This document shows positions 9,591 through 23,252 of a DNA stretch of 64,000 nt, in pieces. Made by a program: the position numbers and the translations under genes. Every line of letters begins with the position of its first letter. The stretch's first letter is position 1. The stretch is from Drosophila miranda. Taxonomy: Eukaryota; Arthropoda; Insecta; Diptera; Drosophilidae. The stretch is taken from positions 26,536,001 to 26,600,000 of the forward strand of contig NC_046675.1 of the NCBI RefSeq assembly GCF_003369915.1. Reading direction: 5' to 3'. The notes below the pieces were generated by a model. It had not been told where the DNA came from and ran no database searches. It was given only the letters and a program-made list of their open reading frames with translations.

Positions 9591-12500
9591 ATGGAAAACC
9601 TTAACTTTGCACGCACGCCGCAATTTCTGCGCAAAGTTATCAACGAGGCGCGCAGGTAAAAGAAAAACAACAATATCAAACACCAAACAGAGAGGTGGGA
9701 GGGAGGACGGTTGGCAAAAGTCAAGCAACCCACCACCAAGAAATCACCACCCACCCGCCAGCCGCCACACCACACCACGAACCAACACAAACCACCACAC
9801 ACCACAGAATGTTATAGAGAGACACCCTGTACCCCGTAGATGGACATGTCGTCTAGCCTGTCTATGTGGTTTGTTATGGTCTGGTCTGGTCTGCTCTTGT
9901 ATGTTGCACCTTACAGGTTTTACTTGTTTTCCTTTAAGGCCTGCGCCCCCTTCTTGGGGACAGTGGGGGCTGCAGCAGCAGCAGCAGCAGCCCAGTAGCG
10001 TCTTATGTAACTTTAGCCTGCAGACGTAAATTGTTGGCGGTTTGGGGTCCTCCTAAGCCAGGCCTCTGCATTCACTGCTGTACCCCTTCTGTGCGTGCAC
10101 ACGAGCCACTTGAGGAGACCGCAAACAAAAGCAAAAGAAAACAAAGACGGAAGGCAGTAAACCAAACCAATTCTCCTTGGGCTAACCAAATATCTGGATA
10201 CCCTTAGGAATCCAATTTCATAGATTAATTTCTCAGATAAATTACATATTTGTTTAGAACGGTATTTTTGTTATCATTTTATATATAGCTGCAAAAGAGA
10301 ATACTCGAGAAAAGCACAAGAACAACACACATTGCGTGTGCATGACTCGATACATTAATGCTCGACTCGAGACGCACAAGCGAATGCTCATAAATTTGAA
10401 AGGCCTATCCAAATGCATTCACTGTAGGGTATTCTATACAGAATGGTGCACTGTGCCCCTTTCCTCTCAACCATCCATACCCCCACCTCACCCCTAGTAT
10501 CCTTTCCATTGTCTTTCTTTGTGCCACAGCACATACCCGTTACCCATAGCCGGCGGATATCATTTCGTATATGTACAAGCAATGACGGGGCCCTCCGACA
10601 GCTCCTCCTCGTTTCGTTTTTTCGAAGAAAAGTCTTTGTTTCGTATTAATAATTTGGCTCCTCTTGACTTTGTCCCCATCTATGTCAATGGGCTGTGCGC
10701 TATCGAGTCCAAGGCGACAGCTCTTTCCCGTGCTTATCGGAAAGCTGAATGGAAATATGTGTGGGTGGGTGATGCCCCATTTTACACCCTAGCTGGGGGC
10801 GAGGGGCAGGGGCGTGGACTTGCTTCTGGCTATGGTGCAGCTTCCGTTGGAGCGTGCCAAGTGGTGTTACACCGATATGTATAACAAATATATTTGAATA
10901 TTTCTTTGGCAGACGTACTCATACTCGTGCATATGGGAGTCGTCATTCCCATCCTCATATACGTACATATATAGACCGAGTGATGCATGCTTTTCCACAC
11001 AATCCGGTGGCAGGCAGCATCTCTTCTTCCTTTCACTTTCTATTCGCTCCGTAAAACACTGCTGATACCCTGTACTTGTAAGGCGTTTCGTTGTCTGTGT
11101 ACTGTGTTTCTCTTTACAATCATTACAAAGGTGAAACATACATATTTATTTAAACATTTGTGTTCAAAGTTATGCAGAAGGCGATCTATTTTATGAAAAT
11201 CCATGAGAATCGAACTCTTATTTTAAATTCGGAAATAAATGTTTTAAAATACTCGTGTCCTGCCCGATTATAATTAAACTCTGCATCTTTTTTTATTTCT
11301 GAAATGAAAACAAGTTTTTCTGATAGACTGATAAGCTTTTCCAATCTATAGATCAAATAATGATCAACGAGAAACTCATATTTTTCGACTTTTCTTGAAT
11401 TTATTCTTCAATTTTGAATTTGAACGCCTCAGGTATCAGAAACGGTAAACTTAGGCTGCAAAATTTCTTGAAAACTATTTTTAAAACACTCGGGTTAAGA
11501 ATAACCATGCTCCATTATAAATTGTCTGATGCCAAAGTCTATCAGTTTCACAGGCTCTTGTATAGTACACATGTTCTTGAATGAAATGGTTCATATTTGG
11601 TTCCGTGAGTCATATTCGAGTTTGTCAATCAGCTCTAGTGGGACAGAGGTTGAATCAAATTGTTTTCCACGAGGGCAAATTCGAGGGCAATGGGTTTCCC
11701 ATAGTACTATAGGATGGTACAACATCTGTTTGTTATGATGACCTAATTGTTTGGACAAATAGTGAGATACAAAACTAGTCTTTCGGGGGAATTTTAAAGA
11801 AGAAACTATAAAGTTTGATAGATCAATAGTGCATATGTTGATCGATATAGCAGCTGCTTGATAATCGTTGGAGCAGAAATAATTGTGGGTTCAAGGTCAA
11901 ACATCCATAGTCATTCGCGCATCATCCATGTGTTTATGAATTAATTAACGAAACATTCCACAATTCATTTATTTTGCTTGTGTGTGCTTCTCCGCGTTCT
12001 TTGCAGATCGTTTATACACACCGCCCCATCCGCTCGGGGACAGCATCCAGAGGAGGCGTCAACAGAGCCACCACACGACGAAATGGAACTCGCCCACACA
12101 CTGACCCTCAACGAGGAGGCCATGAAGCAGCTGCCGGAGCCGAAGCGGCCGGTGTTCGAGCTGGAGTGGCTGCGGTACCTGGAGAAGTCGCTGCCCCATG
12201 TGGCCAAGCACGAGATCAAGGCCAACCAGAAGAAGCTGGTCCAGCAGCTGTCCGAGCGCATCCAGGGTGCCCCCGGTCCGCCCATGCGGAAGCTGATAGC
12301 CAGCGCCCTGGCCACCCTCTTCTCGGTGGGCGACACCTTCATGCTCTTCGACACGGTGAATGCATGCAATGATATCCTGAAGAACAAGGATGATTCGCCC
12401 AGCTATCTGCCCACCAAGCTGTAAGATATATCAGGCCCAATCCTAGATCCAATAATATTCCGATACTATTCCCTTCCGCAGCGCTGCCATTTGCGTCTTG

Positions 12501-15500
12501 GGCTCCATGTACGAGAAGCTCGGCAGGATGATGGGCAGAACCTATGAGGACACTGTCCAGATACTCATACGCACCCTGAAGAACGCCGAGTCGCAAGCAC
12601 GGATCGAGATCATGCACACCCTGGAGAAGGTCAGCGCCGGCATGGGCACGGCCATTGCCAACGTGCACAAGGACATCTACAAGGCGGCCAAGCACTGCCT
12701 GCTCGACCGAGTAATGGCCGTGCGAGTGGCCGCCGCCCGCTGCATACTCAAGATGATATACAGTGCCCCGTTCCTGTACCAGACGGAGCTTGAGAGCCTG
12801 GGAACGCTCTGCTTCCGCGCCTTTGATGGCAGCAACTACGAGGTGCGCTGCGCTGTGGCCCAGCTGCTGGGCACGCTCCTGGCCTACACTCAGCAGCTGG
12901 CGGAGGCGGCCCTAAACAAGAAGGCCAATCAGACGGTTGTCCTGCAGGCGGGCAAGGGAGCCACGCAGCGGCTGGTGTCGCTGGACGAGGCGCTGGGCAT
13001 ACTGATGTCGGGATTTCTGCGGGGCGGAGCCTCCTTCCTCAAGGGAACCGGGGAGATCATCAAGGGCAGCTCCGGAGTGAATCGGGAGGTGCGTGTGGGC
13101 GTCACCCATGCGTACGTGGTGTTTGTCCAATTCATGGGCAGCGTCTGGCTGGAGCGCCAGTTGAGCGTGTTCCTGGCCCACGTCCTGGATCTGGTGGCCA
13201 ATCCGAAGGCCGCCTGCTCGCACGTGGACGCCGTCTACTCGCGCAAGTGTATCAACTTCATTCTGCGCTCAACGATCGGCAAGATGCTGGGGGAGAAGGC
13301 CCAGACCGCCGCCTGCAAGGAGCTCATCCACCTGGTGGCGAAGCAGATGAACTCGATCGACTTCAATCCAGAGAACGCCAAGGACTCCAACCAAGAGACC
13401 CTCTTCAGCCAGCACCTGCTCGTGTGCGCCCTCCAGGAGCTGAGCTCCCTGTTCATCTGCCTGGGCACTACGGCCCAGAACCTGCTCGGAGACCAGTCCC
13501 TGCAGACCATCGACGCCACGTGCGCGGTGCTGGTCCATCCGTGCGCCGCCGCTCGACTGGCGGCCGCCTGGTGCCTACGCTGCTGCTGCGTGGCCGTGCC
13601 CAGCCAGATAACGCCGCTCGTCGACCGCTTCATCGAAGCTATCGAGCAGATGCGCTCCTCACCGGAGGCCATCGCCGGCTATAGCTGCGCCCTGGCGGCC
13701 ATTTTGGGCAGCGTGCGCTACTCCCCGCTGGGCATACCCCACACCAAGGGCAAGGTGGTGTTCAACTGCGCCGAGGAGCTGCTGCGCTCCGCCTCCCAGA
13801 ATAGCCGCATGTCGCTGCACCGCACCCAGGCCGGCTGGCTGTTGATCGGGGCTATCATGACTCTGGGATCGCCGGTGGTCAAGGGTCTGCTGCCACGCAT
13901 GCTGCTCCTGTGGCGCAACTCCTTCCCGCGCTCCAACAAGGAGCTCGAGTCGGAGAAGGCCCGCGGGGACGCCTTCACCTGGCAGGTGACGCTCGAGGGA
14001 CGTGCGGGTGCCCTCTCTGTGATGCACAGCTTCCTGCTCAATTGTCCGGAACTGGTCAGCGAGGACATCACCCGACGGCTACTCACTCCAATCGAGAGTG
14101 CGCTGGCCATGCTGGTCAAGTGAGTACATATCCAGATCTATATCTCTCCTGCCTTCAACCTCTTTGTTATGTGCGAATGGTTATGATGATGTTTCGCCTT
14201 GCAGTTTGGCCACTGTCCTCAAGAGCTATGGCACCCAATTGAAGGCTCCGGCGGCCATGGTGCGCCTACGTCTCTTCGAGACGCTGACTCTGCTGCCGCC
14301 CAATGCTTTGGAGGCCTCCTACACGCATCTCCTCCGCATGCTCGTCTCGGAGTTTACGCTCTCGGACAACGCGGCCAACACCACCAACTCGCTGCTGCGC
14401 ACGCTCTGCCACGGCGATGACTCCATTATTCTCGGCACCTGGCTCCAGGAGACCAACCATCGTACCATCGAGGATCAGGTGGGTTGTCTAGCCGGTCGGA
14501 AAGAAAGACTCTTCCGGGATGTCTGTAGGGCTATTTTACTGTGTGTCCTGTGTTTGTGGTGTGCTAACAAATCTCTATCCTTTGAATCCTTTCTCCCCCA
14601 CCCTCTCTCTACTCTGTGTAATTATGCATTCCCAAAGATGGAGCCCAATCGCAAAGTAGATGGCGAGCATGTAAGTGAATTGCAGCGGCTCAATCGCTTA
14701 TGCTTTGCTTTCCTTATGATTTCTTCTCAGAATCTGAGTTCTGTTCAGTTCCGTTTTCTATTTTTGTTTTCGTTTAAGTTTTTCTTTTGCATGAACACAT
14801 AGGAATCTACTCCTCAATGCTTATCTAACCCTTCTATTGGGCTTTTTGCTGGCTGCTTTTTCTAATGTTTAAATTCAGTTGAATACACATAGATATTTAC
14901 ATATATATACAGTTTATTGTGGAGGCCAAACATGAGATCTTATACTGTAGAGTTATCTAGATATACGTAACATGTTTATTGAACCAGGAGCGTTTTCCTT
15001 ATTAGCATTTATTCAAGGAAACGGATTAGGCCAGAAATATTTCTCCCATGAGCACTGGGCATAAGCGAGACTTTAATTTGGTGAGTCTTAAAATGACAGT
15101 CATGATATGGGAGGGTGAAACATTGAGCGTAGAACTGTCTGTTATTCGAGTGTCATTCGAGTATTTCTTTTTTAACATAGGTCAAATTCAAACAGAGTCC
15201 AATCTGTCCGTTAGCCGTGAAGATGTTTATCTGAACCGCCGCCTGGCAGCTGTAGGCTTAATGCTTGAATTCTTGGTTCTAGGAACTAAAGCATGGTGTC
15301 CAATCTTTTCCAGTTTGTTTCTGATTCAATATTGGATTTATTGAGGCCCGATCCCTTTATTGATGCGAGGGACTCTCTTTTTGTTATGTACAGCTCTTCA
15401 ATGACTTGGGATCGTCATGGATTGTATTGTGGTTGAGAAAGTGGCTCACTACCGTGTTTGCGAAATCTCTGTTGTATCTGTATCTCGGTTATACCTCCTA

Positions 15501-18500
15501 TCATTATTTATATTTCGGATCAATCCATCTGCCTCGCCGGTAAGCGTGGCTTTAAGAAGCCACATCTTCCGTACCGTGGGCACAGTTGTTTTATGAATCA
15601 AACCTGAAAACAGATCATGGAACTGTGATCATTTTAGTATTTCCCCATCAAACTTTGGAATACTGGTGCGTGGAAGCTGCCGTCATCATGGCTTGACGTT
15701 TCTAGTCTTGCGAATGCTCTTTACACCGCCTTTTCCAGTCGTATCCTCCTCTTACTGGGTGCTCATACTCCTCACGAATGCTGAAGTAAACAAATCACTT
15801 GAAGTGCGTCCTCCCGCCTCTGAAAACTGTTTCAGATTGCTTTTTATGGAAGGCAATTTGCTGTAAGCCTCCGTTGGCTGGTGGCTCAGCTGATTCTCTG
15901 ACGTTCGACTGACGTTCCACACGATTGCCTGAATTCTGCATAAGCTTTTAATTGAAGATCGCCACGTAGAGGCGGCTGCCAGGCTGTTTTATTCGCTGTG
16001 CAGCTGGATGCGCTCCAAAATGCAACCGATGTTGGTCAAAAGAGTAATATTGCAGATGGAGGGATTTGTGGTGTTCTCCAGTCTATGGAAGGCACGTACA
16101 ACAACTTAATTTGATCGCCTCGATGGTAATCGACTTGGAGGCTTGCTCTTGGCTGATTATGTGTGAGATTGTCCGAGGTGGTGGTACTTACTGGTAGGAG
16201 ATGCTACCGTAGGTGTCTGGCCTGGTGCCAACTTGTATAGAAGCTGTCTTGAATCCTTTCACTGTCGCTTGGTTGACAGTTTAAAAAGATTACCAAGGTC
16301 GGGGTCACCAAATGTTATTATGTGTGTGTATGTTTTTCTATGTGGGTTGTGGCCACATGGCCACATGGCCACGCCATGAAGGACCTACGGTGCACAAAGA
16401 GGGTCAGAAGAACCGACGACAGCCTTTGATGATTGCGATGGAAGATGAGTGAGATGCAGTTGATGATACCATGATATTGTTGTCTGGTTTGCTATTGGGC
16501 ATTTGTGATTGACAGCAATTGCACCAGTGTTCTTTGCACTCCGAGGAGCGATTACTTTTGACTCAGCTAAAGAACGAAAGAACGTTGCAGCCTATGCTGC
16601 TTCCGTGTGAGGGCATATTTAAGAATGTATCGGTACAGCGGGCAGGGGGCAGGAATTACTCAGAGTTCTAGATTTAATAGTACGAGCAATGCACATAGAT
16701 ATTTGAATATCTAGTAGAGCAGAATACAGAATGGTTAAGCTTCAGTGCTTCACTGATTGGGAGTCGAGTCGAGGGTACTGTTCTCTAACAGAGCAGAACA
16801 GAATGACATTGATACGCTGTACAAATCACCCATAAGCGAACGGAATCCTTCGTTTTCATTGATTGTTCCTAGAGCCAATCGTTTTTCAGTATTATTATTC
16901 TTTTGCTTCGAATATAGTTTGCATTACCACAAATATATTCTGTGGCACATGCACATTCGCATGCGTATATTTTATTCAGCCATGCTCCGGTTATCGCAAA
17001 TCGCATCAGCGGTTGCAAACATTAATAAATATAAATTGTTGAAAACCAGAGCATGGCTGATTGCTCTGTTAAATTACTCACTACTCACTCGTTCTGGAAG
17101 GAAACACTTCGACTAATGACCCACTTTCTACTCCATTAGCTGCAGCCCAATAGTGCGGCTGGTTCGGGGGCACTGGAGCACGATCCCTGCTGCCTGTACC
17201 GCCCCAGTTGGTACGCCCATGGAAACGGCAGCGGCAGCAGCAGCGGCTCAGCCACGACGTCTGGAACTGGGAACTCCGGAGGCAGCAGCTCTGGAAACCT
17301 ACAGCTGATCAACAAGACCCAGCAGTGTCCCGGTCCCCTGCCGCTGGGCGTGGCTGTGATCGACATGTCCGTGACGTTGTACGGCACCATCTTCCCGAAG
17401 GTGGCCAACAAGCATCGGCTGCAGATGCTGGAGCACTTTGGCGAGTGCATCAAGCAGGCGAAGAGCAGCCGCCAGGAGGCGGTCCAGATGAACATCTTCA
17501 CGGCGCTGCTGTGCGCGCTAAAGAATCTGACGGACAGCAAGACGAGCCTGGGCCAGGAGGATGTGCGGAGGAGTGCAACAGGTCTAATCGTGGCCTCGCT
17601 GACCAGTGCCAACTCCACGATACGCTGCGCGGGAGGCGAGGCTCTGGGAAGGCTGGCTCAGGTCGTGGGCGACTCGCACTTCACCGCCGAACTGGCGCAG
17701 AACAGCTTTGACAAGCTCAAGTCGGCCAGGGATGTGGTTACACGCACGGGACACTCGCACGCCCTCGGTTGCCTGCACCGGTATGTGGGCGGCATGGGCT
17801 CCTCTCAGCACCTGAGCACCAGCGTGTCCATCCTGCTGGCCCTAGCCCAGGACAGCGCCTCGCCGGTGGTGCAAGTTTGGTCGCTGTACGCCCTGGCTCA
17901 GATCGCCGACTCCGGCGGTCCCATGTTCCGGGGCTATGTGGAGGCGGCGCTCACGATGTCCCTCAAATTGCTGCTCAGCGTCCCGCATGCTCATGTGGAT
18001 GTGCATCAGTGTGTGGGTCGCGTGGTCAATGCCCTAATCACCACCGTAGGACCGGAGCTGCAGGGAAGCGCTGCTGGAGTCAGTGCCATGCGCGGCTCCT
18101 TCCTGTGCTCAGCCGCCCTTCTGCAGGCGCACGCGGACCCCCTGGTTCAAGCCGAGGCAATCGGGTGTCTGCAGCAGCTGCATCTGTTCGCCTGCAAGTC
18201 CCTGCAGCTGGACTCGCTGGTCCCGACGCTGGTCAAGATGCTCGCCAGCAACTACTTTATCCTGCGCAAGGCGGCAGTCTCATGCCTGCGCCAGCTGGCG
18301 CACCGCGAGGCGAAGGAAGTGTGCGAGCTGGCGCTCACCATAAGCCCGGAGCAGTGTCCGGACCTAGTGCTAACCGAGTACGGACTCCCCGGGCTGCTCT
18401 TCTCGATGCTGGACACCGAAACGGATGCCGAAATGCTGAAGAACATACACGACACCTTGACCTCCATGCTGCAGATGCTGGCGGCAGACAATCTCAGCTC

Positions 18501-21500
18501 CTGGCTGAGTCTCTGCAAGAATGTGCTCACGGTGGCCGTGGAGGGCGGCCTGGCCGAGGACAGTCCCCCCACTGGGGCGGATCACGCGAACAAGGATCAC
18601 ACGTCGGGGCAGGAGGAGGACGACGACGAGGAGGAGGAGTATGCCGACGATGTGACCGAGTACAGGGCGGAGGAGAACACCTCCACCCATCCGGCAGTAC
18701 AGCCCCGCTGGCCGACCCGCGTCTTTGCCTCCCACTGCGTCCGGAGGATCATCTCCAGCTGCGAAGCCTCCAGTCCCATGCACTTCGACCTGCTCCAGGC
18801 CAAAGAGCAGCAGATGATCAAGTCCCGAGGCGACTACCTAATCCTCCATTTGGCGGAGCTCATCCGCATGTCCTTTATGGCGGCCACCTCCGACTCAGAC
18901 CAGCTGCGGCTGGAGGGACTGCGCACCCTCCAGGAGATCATCGATCGCTTCGCCAACGTCCCAGAGCCCGAGTTTCCCGGCCACCTGCTGCTCGAGCAGT
19001 TCCAGGCGCAAGTGGGGGCCGCCCTGCGTCCCGCTTTTGCCCCAGACACGCCCTCCCACGTGACGGCTGCCGCCTGTGAGGTGTGCTCCGCGTGGATCGG
19101 CTCGGGAGTGGCGCGTGACATCAGCGACCTGAGACGCGTCCACCAGCTGCTCGTGAGCTCCCTCAGCAAGCTGTACACGAAGACGAACAGCACCCAGCTG
19201 TACAACGAGTCCATGGCCACGCTGGAGAAGCTGAGCATCCTCAAGGCTTGGGCCGAGGTCTATATTGTGGCCATGATGGGCAACGGCAAGGCGCCGGCCT
19301 CCCTCCTCTCGCTGCAGTCGCAGCAGACCGCCGCCGTCCAGTCCCTGACCGCCGTGGAGGCGGATGTGGACCAAGACCCCACACCCGACAGCAGGGGCGA
19401 GAGTCTGCTGGGACTGGTGCAGCCGGAGCTGCATAATCTGTCCACGCACTGGCTGAACGCCATGAAGGACCACGCTCTGCTGCTGCTGCCGGCCGAGTTC
19501 CAGTCGCAGCTGCCGCACGATGGCGGCGCCTTCTACACCACGGATACCATAAACTCCTCGAAGCCGCATTACATGACCAGCTGGCCTCCGCTGCTGTACG
19601 CCTCGGCCCTGTGGCTGCGGGACGAGGGCTTCGCCCGACACCAAGAAACAGCCGCCAGCTCATCGGCGGAGTCCAACAACAACCACATAACGCACGGCTC
19701 CCTTTCGGCGGACCGATTCCACATGATATTCGGCATCTGTATGGAGGCCCTGTGCAGCATGCGCAGCTCGGAGAAGCCCAAAAACATCGTCAGCTGCCTG
19801 CGATCCCTGCACAGCATCTTCGACTCGAAGTGGGCGCGCCAGCAGCTGATCAAGGATCGAGCCCTGACCATCGAACTGTGTCACGTGCTGCACCGACAGA
19901 TCCTGACGCGCGACGAGCTGTTGGTCCAGCTGCTGTGCGTGGAGATCCTCAAGCAGACCATCCAGGCGGCGCGCGAGGATCTCGACAACAGGCGCGACGA
20001 CAACGCCAATGCCGAAGACAGCCTGCAGCTGGGCGAGGACAACTCCATGCAGCCCGGCAGCTCGCACGTGTACGCCGTGCTGGAGGTGTGCCTCTGCCTG
20101 TTCGTTCGCCAGATACCGAGTATGAACCCAACCAAGCAGAGCGGCTCGGGCCTCCAGCTGGACTACGCCTACGCCAAGTTCCACTCCACCGCCTCCTTCT
20201 TCTCCGTCCTGAGCGACGACAGTGGTCTGCTGGTGGCCAGTGGGCTGCAGTGCGTCGAACAGCTGTTGGACCTCTGCACGCCACGCGGAGCCCTCACCAT
20301 TCTGCCCACCATCCTGTACATGACCACTAGCATCATCAAGGAAATAGCCAACAAGTCCGCCATAGACAGCAGCATCCTGGCCAACACCAGCGCCGTGCAG
20401 GCGGCCCTTCAGTGCCTGCGCTCGGTCTGCGTGCATCGGTGGTCGCGGCAGGCGGACACCGCCGAGGACTGGCAGCAGCTGCTGCAGAGCGCCTTGGCTA
20501 CCGTCATAGATCTCACCAAGACGGCTGGCGACAACGAGGAGCGCAGAGTGGATGAGGTCACTATGCTGCTAGCCATCGCCGTCTTCATTCTCCATACCCC
20601 AGCCTCCGTGGTGGCCGCGCCCTCGCTGCAGTATCCTTGCATCAACCACTTCCGGCAGTGCCTGCAGTCGGAGCACCTGTCGGTCAAACTGAAGTGCATC
20701 GAGACCACGCGCTCCATTTTCGCCAGTGCCGAGCTGAAGACGGCCACCCCCTACATCCACGCCCTGGCCCCACGCATCATCGAGTCCCTGTACGCGGAGT
20801 CCAGCAAGACGCCAGCCAGCGAACTGGAGCTGCAGGTCACCCTGGAGAGCATTGTCACCGTGGAGCAGCTGATCGATCTGGCTGAGCCACAGCACCGTAA
20901 GTGCTCATGTTTAAGGCGATTACTGATCGCTCTCTCGAGTTGTCTTTCCATTCGGGGTATTCCTGTTCATCAAGTCTGTACTCATGGAGCCTTATTCTGG
21001 GATTGATAATTTCTCTTCTGCCTATAAATAGCATTATTTTCCATTTTTTCCGCTACTTTCTGTGTCCATGAAACACATGCCATATGGGGGTTTCTTGCGA
21101 CATAAACTTCTGTATCCCTTAGTCGAATGCGTGTGCACGCATACATTCCTATCGACAGTCGTAGGCTGTCGAGAGAGTGGCCGAGCTCGAGTAATACCTT
21201 CTGGCTTTCCAACCAAATCCTAAATATCCTAAAGAAATCGTGTACCATAGAAATGTATGGGCGTTACTCATCTTGTGGTCAAGCGGTAGCAAAAGTTTCG
21301 CCAAACCCAGTAACACAGCAACGAGAAATTAAGCTAGAATATTAGATTATAGTAGATAGGAAATCAATTCAATATCGATATCAATAGCTGTCAATAGAAA
21401 CCATTAAATGGAACAGGGAAGAAAAGATCGCAAACCTTGAGAACAGATGAAAAGATTCTTCCGATTGACGGAGAAGAGGCCTCTTCGCTTCACACAAGCC

Positions 21501-22943
21501 TATTTCGATAGAAAGAGCTTTATTCTCAGAAAAATGTAGTTTTCCTGATTCCATACATTGTTCGGTATTTTAGTCAAACTATAGATATTTCCCATTTGTA
21601 GGGTGTGCAGAGATACACTTGTACTCGTACATAAAAAAACATATTTCGATTTTGGTTTCGCTAGACCTCATTTTATTATTTTTTAACGGGAATACCCTCT
21701 ACATAGTCTATAGCTTGTTTTTCAATGCGAATCGCGGAAACCCCTTTCCCTCCCCCTCTAGTTGACACTCCACCTTGTCCATCCCATCGGCATATCCCAT
21801 CAACATTTGCATTTGCCGTTAAGCCGCGGCGCCTTGTTCTCTCTCTCTCTGTCTCTCTATCTCTTTCTTTGAATGCAGCCGACAAAAACAATAATATAAC
21901 AGCACATTTGCGAGACAAGAACAAGAAATTCGACTATTACATATTTGCTCTTTTCTCTTCGTCTCCGTCTTCTCTTTTTAATCAATTCACAAACCATCTA
22001 AAACACACACGAAATTAAACCAAATTAAAACCGTTAGGAAACATGAACTTGCTACAAGGTAAATGAAAGAGCACGATCAAAAGAATGCACATGTTTCATG
22101 CCACATCCACCCCACAGTGCGTTTCCGAACAGAAAGACAGTTGGAGACTTTAAGATAACTGGAATACGAGGAGATCTACAACACAGATCCCATCCTAAAT
22201 CCCATGTCCGTACATCCAGTCTGCGATCTGTTATCGATCGAACACATATTTGAGACCCAGAACTACATATATAACCAACTATACAAATCGAGTGGAAGTG
22301 GACTCGTCTCGGCGCTTATGCGGAAACCCATACCAACTGTCTTTTGGCTCGGAAACACATTGTACTACTACTCTATTGCACAGTTATTGTTATTGCACAA
22401 ACCCATAGAATAGTTGATGTGGAACGTATAGTTTAGTTGTAGATGCTGTACACAGACGGAATCACGCTTTAATTGTTGCATGTTTGATGGTCGTATACTT
22501 ATATTGTGGACAGCTGGCACCCAATGGGGTCGCACTTGTTGCATAGAACAGATGTTCAGTGTCCTCTGCAAGCACTGAAACAGTATTAATCAACATTCTC
22601 TACCATGTTCACAGACATACAAATGCTGACGTTGCTGGTGCCTGTACTGATTGGTTTCCTGGCCGATCCCAGCCGCCTTCGAACCTTGGCCAAATACCAG
22701 CGGCAGCTGCACGAGCAGGCCCTGCAGTGGCTGCTCAAGATTGGGCCGAAATACCCGCAGGAGTTCAAGGCACTGATGGGTCAGACACCGGAGCTGCGCC
22801 AGAAACTGGAGGCAGCCATACGCAGTCAGCAGCAGTCAATTAACATTGCCCAGAAGGCAACGGAAGCCCAGAGGAACGGTCTGCTGGCCAAGCCACAGAA
22901 GCCGACCATCAAGCTGAAGACGGACTTTAGCAACTTCCAATGA
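9591..22943 (+). CDS. Heatr5: HEATR5 (Laa1-like) HEAT-repeat trafficking protein
   Basis: HEATR5 proteins are very large HEAT-repeat scaffolds that act with AP-1, aftiphilin and gamma-synergin in clathrin-dependent endosome/Golgi traffic. The exons are 9591-9655, 12007-12420, 12482-14119, 14205-14478, an optional 14638-14670, 17140-20896 and 22615-22943. This gives 2158 aa (2169 with the microexon); human HEATR5B is about 2070. All junctions are GT-AG and keep frame. Family landmarks are [13 protein letters not shown] (from residue 48), [73 protein letters not shown] and VATVLK-type HEAT helices. An acidic run ([13 protein letters not shown]) lies near residue 1284. The first exon adds 47 residues before the MELAH start. 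A 2.35-kb intron 1 separates it from the body, so a second promoter starting at MELAH (12083) is possible. The fly gene is CG2747, from memory. Confidence 0.95.
9656..12006. other. Heatr5 intron 1
   Basis: This 2.35-kb intron has donor AG|GTAAAAG and acceptor TTTGCAG. It holds a short CAG run (about 9972-9990) and otherwise AT-rich DNA. The open frames inside lack family features, and no internal gene was identified. Confidence 0.6.
14638..14670 (+). CDS. Heatr5: Candidate 33-nt cassette microexon of Heatr5
   Basis: A frame-neutral 33-nt exon (11 codons, [11 protein letters not shown]) sits between exon 14205-14478 (ending GAT CAG) and exon 17140. It has a pyrimidine-rich acceptor ending CCCAAAG and a strong GTAAGTG donor. 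Both flanking junctions are phase 0, so it can be included or skipped. It would insert charged residues between IEDQ and LQPN, a junction I recall as continuous in human HEATR5 proteins. Transcript support cannot be judged from sequence. Confidence 0.5.
14671..17139. other. Heatr5 large intron
   Basis: About 2.5 kb of intron with no convincing exon. It includes a small CCACATGG tandem at about 16350-16372. Scattered open frames carry no family signature. Confidence 0.6.
20897..22614. other. Heatr5 last intron
   Basis: A 1.7-kb intron from donor GTAAGTG to acceptor GTTCACAG. It contains a CT-rich run at 21838-21869. A tiny potential exon near 22036-22059 (AG, short open stretch, GTAAATG) is too weak to call. 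Confidence 0.6.
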
Positions 22944-23245
22944 ACACGAATACGAATCGTCATCTGTTAAAGCTGCTAATGCAATGCTTCTTTGTGCTCT
23001 ATTAGATCTACTTACAGTCTGCTACAAAAAATGCTTTGCAGTGCAAATTATGAACATTCGCACATCGCTCGGGGGGCGTTCCATTCTCCCTGGAGGTGTG
23101 CCTTTGTTTTTCCTTTGCCTAAAATGTACTCGTACTATAAACATACAGACACACACTCAAACACGCGATGAAAGTACCTACAACTTTATAAATTATATTT
23201 GTTAGCTATTATAATGAGTAATATACGATGCGATATAAAGTAAAC

Positions 23246-23251
23246 AATAAA
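23246..23251 (+). promoter_or_regulatory. Heatr5: Poly(A) signal of Heatr5
   Basis: AATAAA about 300 nt after the Heatr5 stop and only one base before the convergent Pbp95 stop codon (23253-23255). Cleavage 10-30 nt downstream would place the Heatr5 3' end inside Pbp95 coding sequence. Confidence 0.55.
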
Positions 23252-23252
23252 C

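Noticed and set aside
17769..19079. 436-codon frame within the large Heatr5 exon
   Set aside because: Alternate-frame shadow with Arg/Gly/Pro bias from GC-rich codons; the Heatr5 frame is conserved in protein sequence.
22036..22059. Possible tiny exon in the last Heatr5 intron
   Set aside because: Weak acceptor and no reason from protein alignment; direct splicing 20896-22615 gives the expected family sequence.
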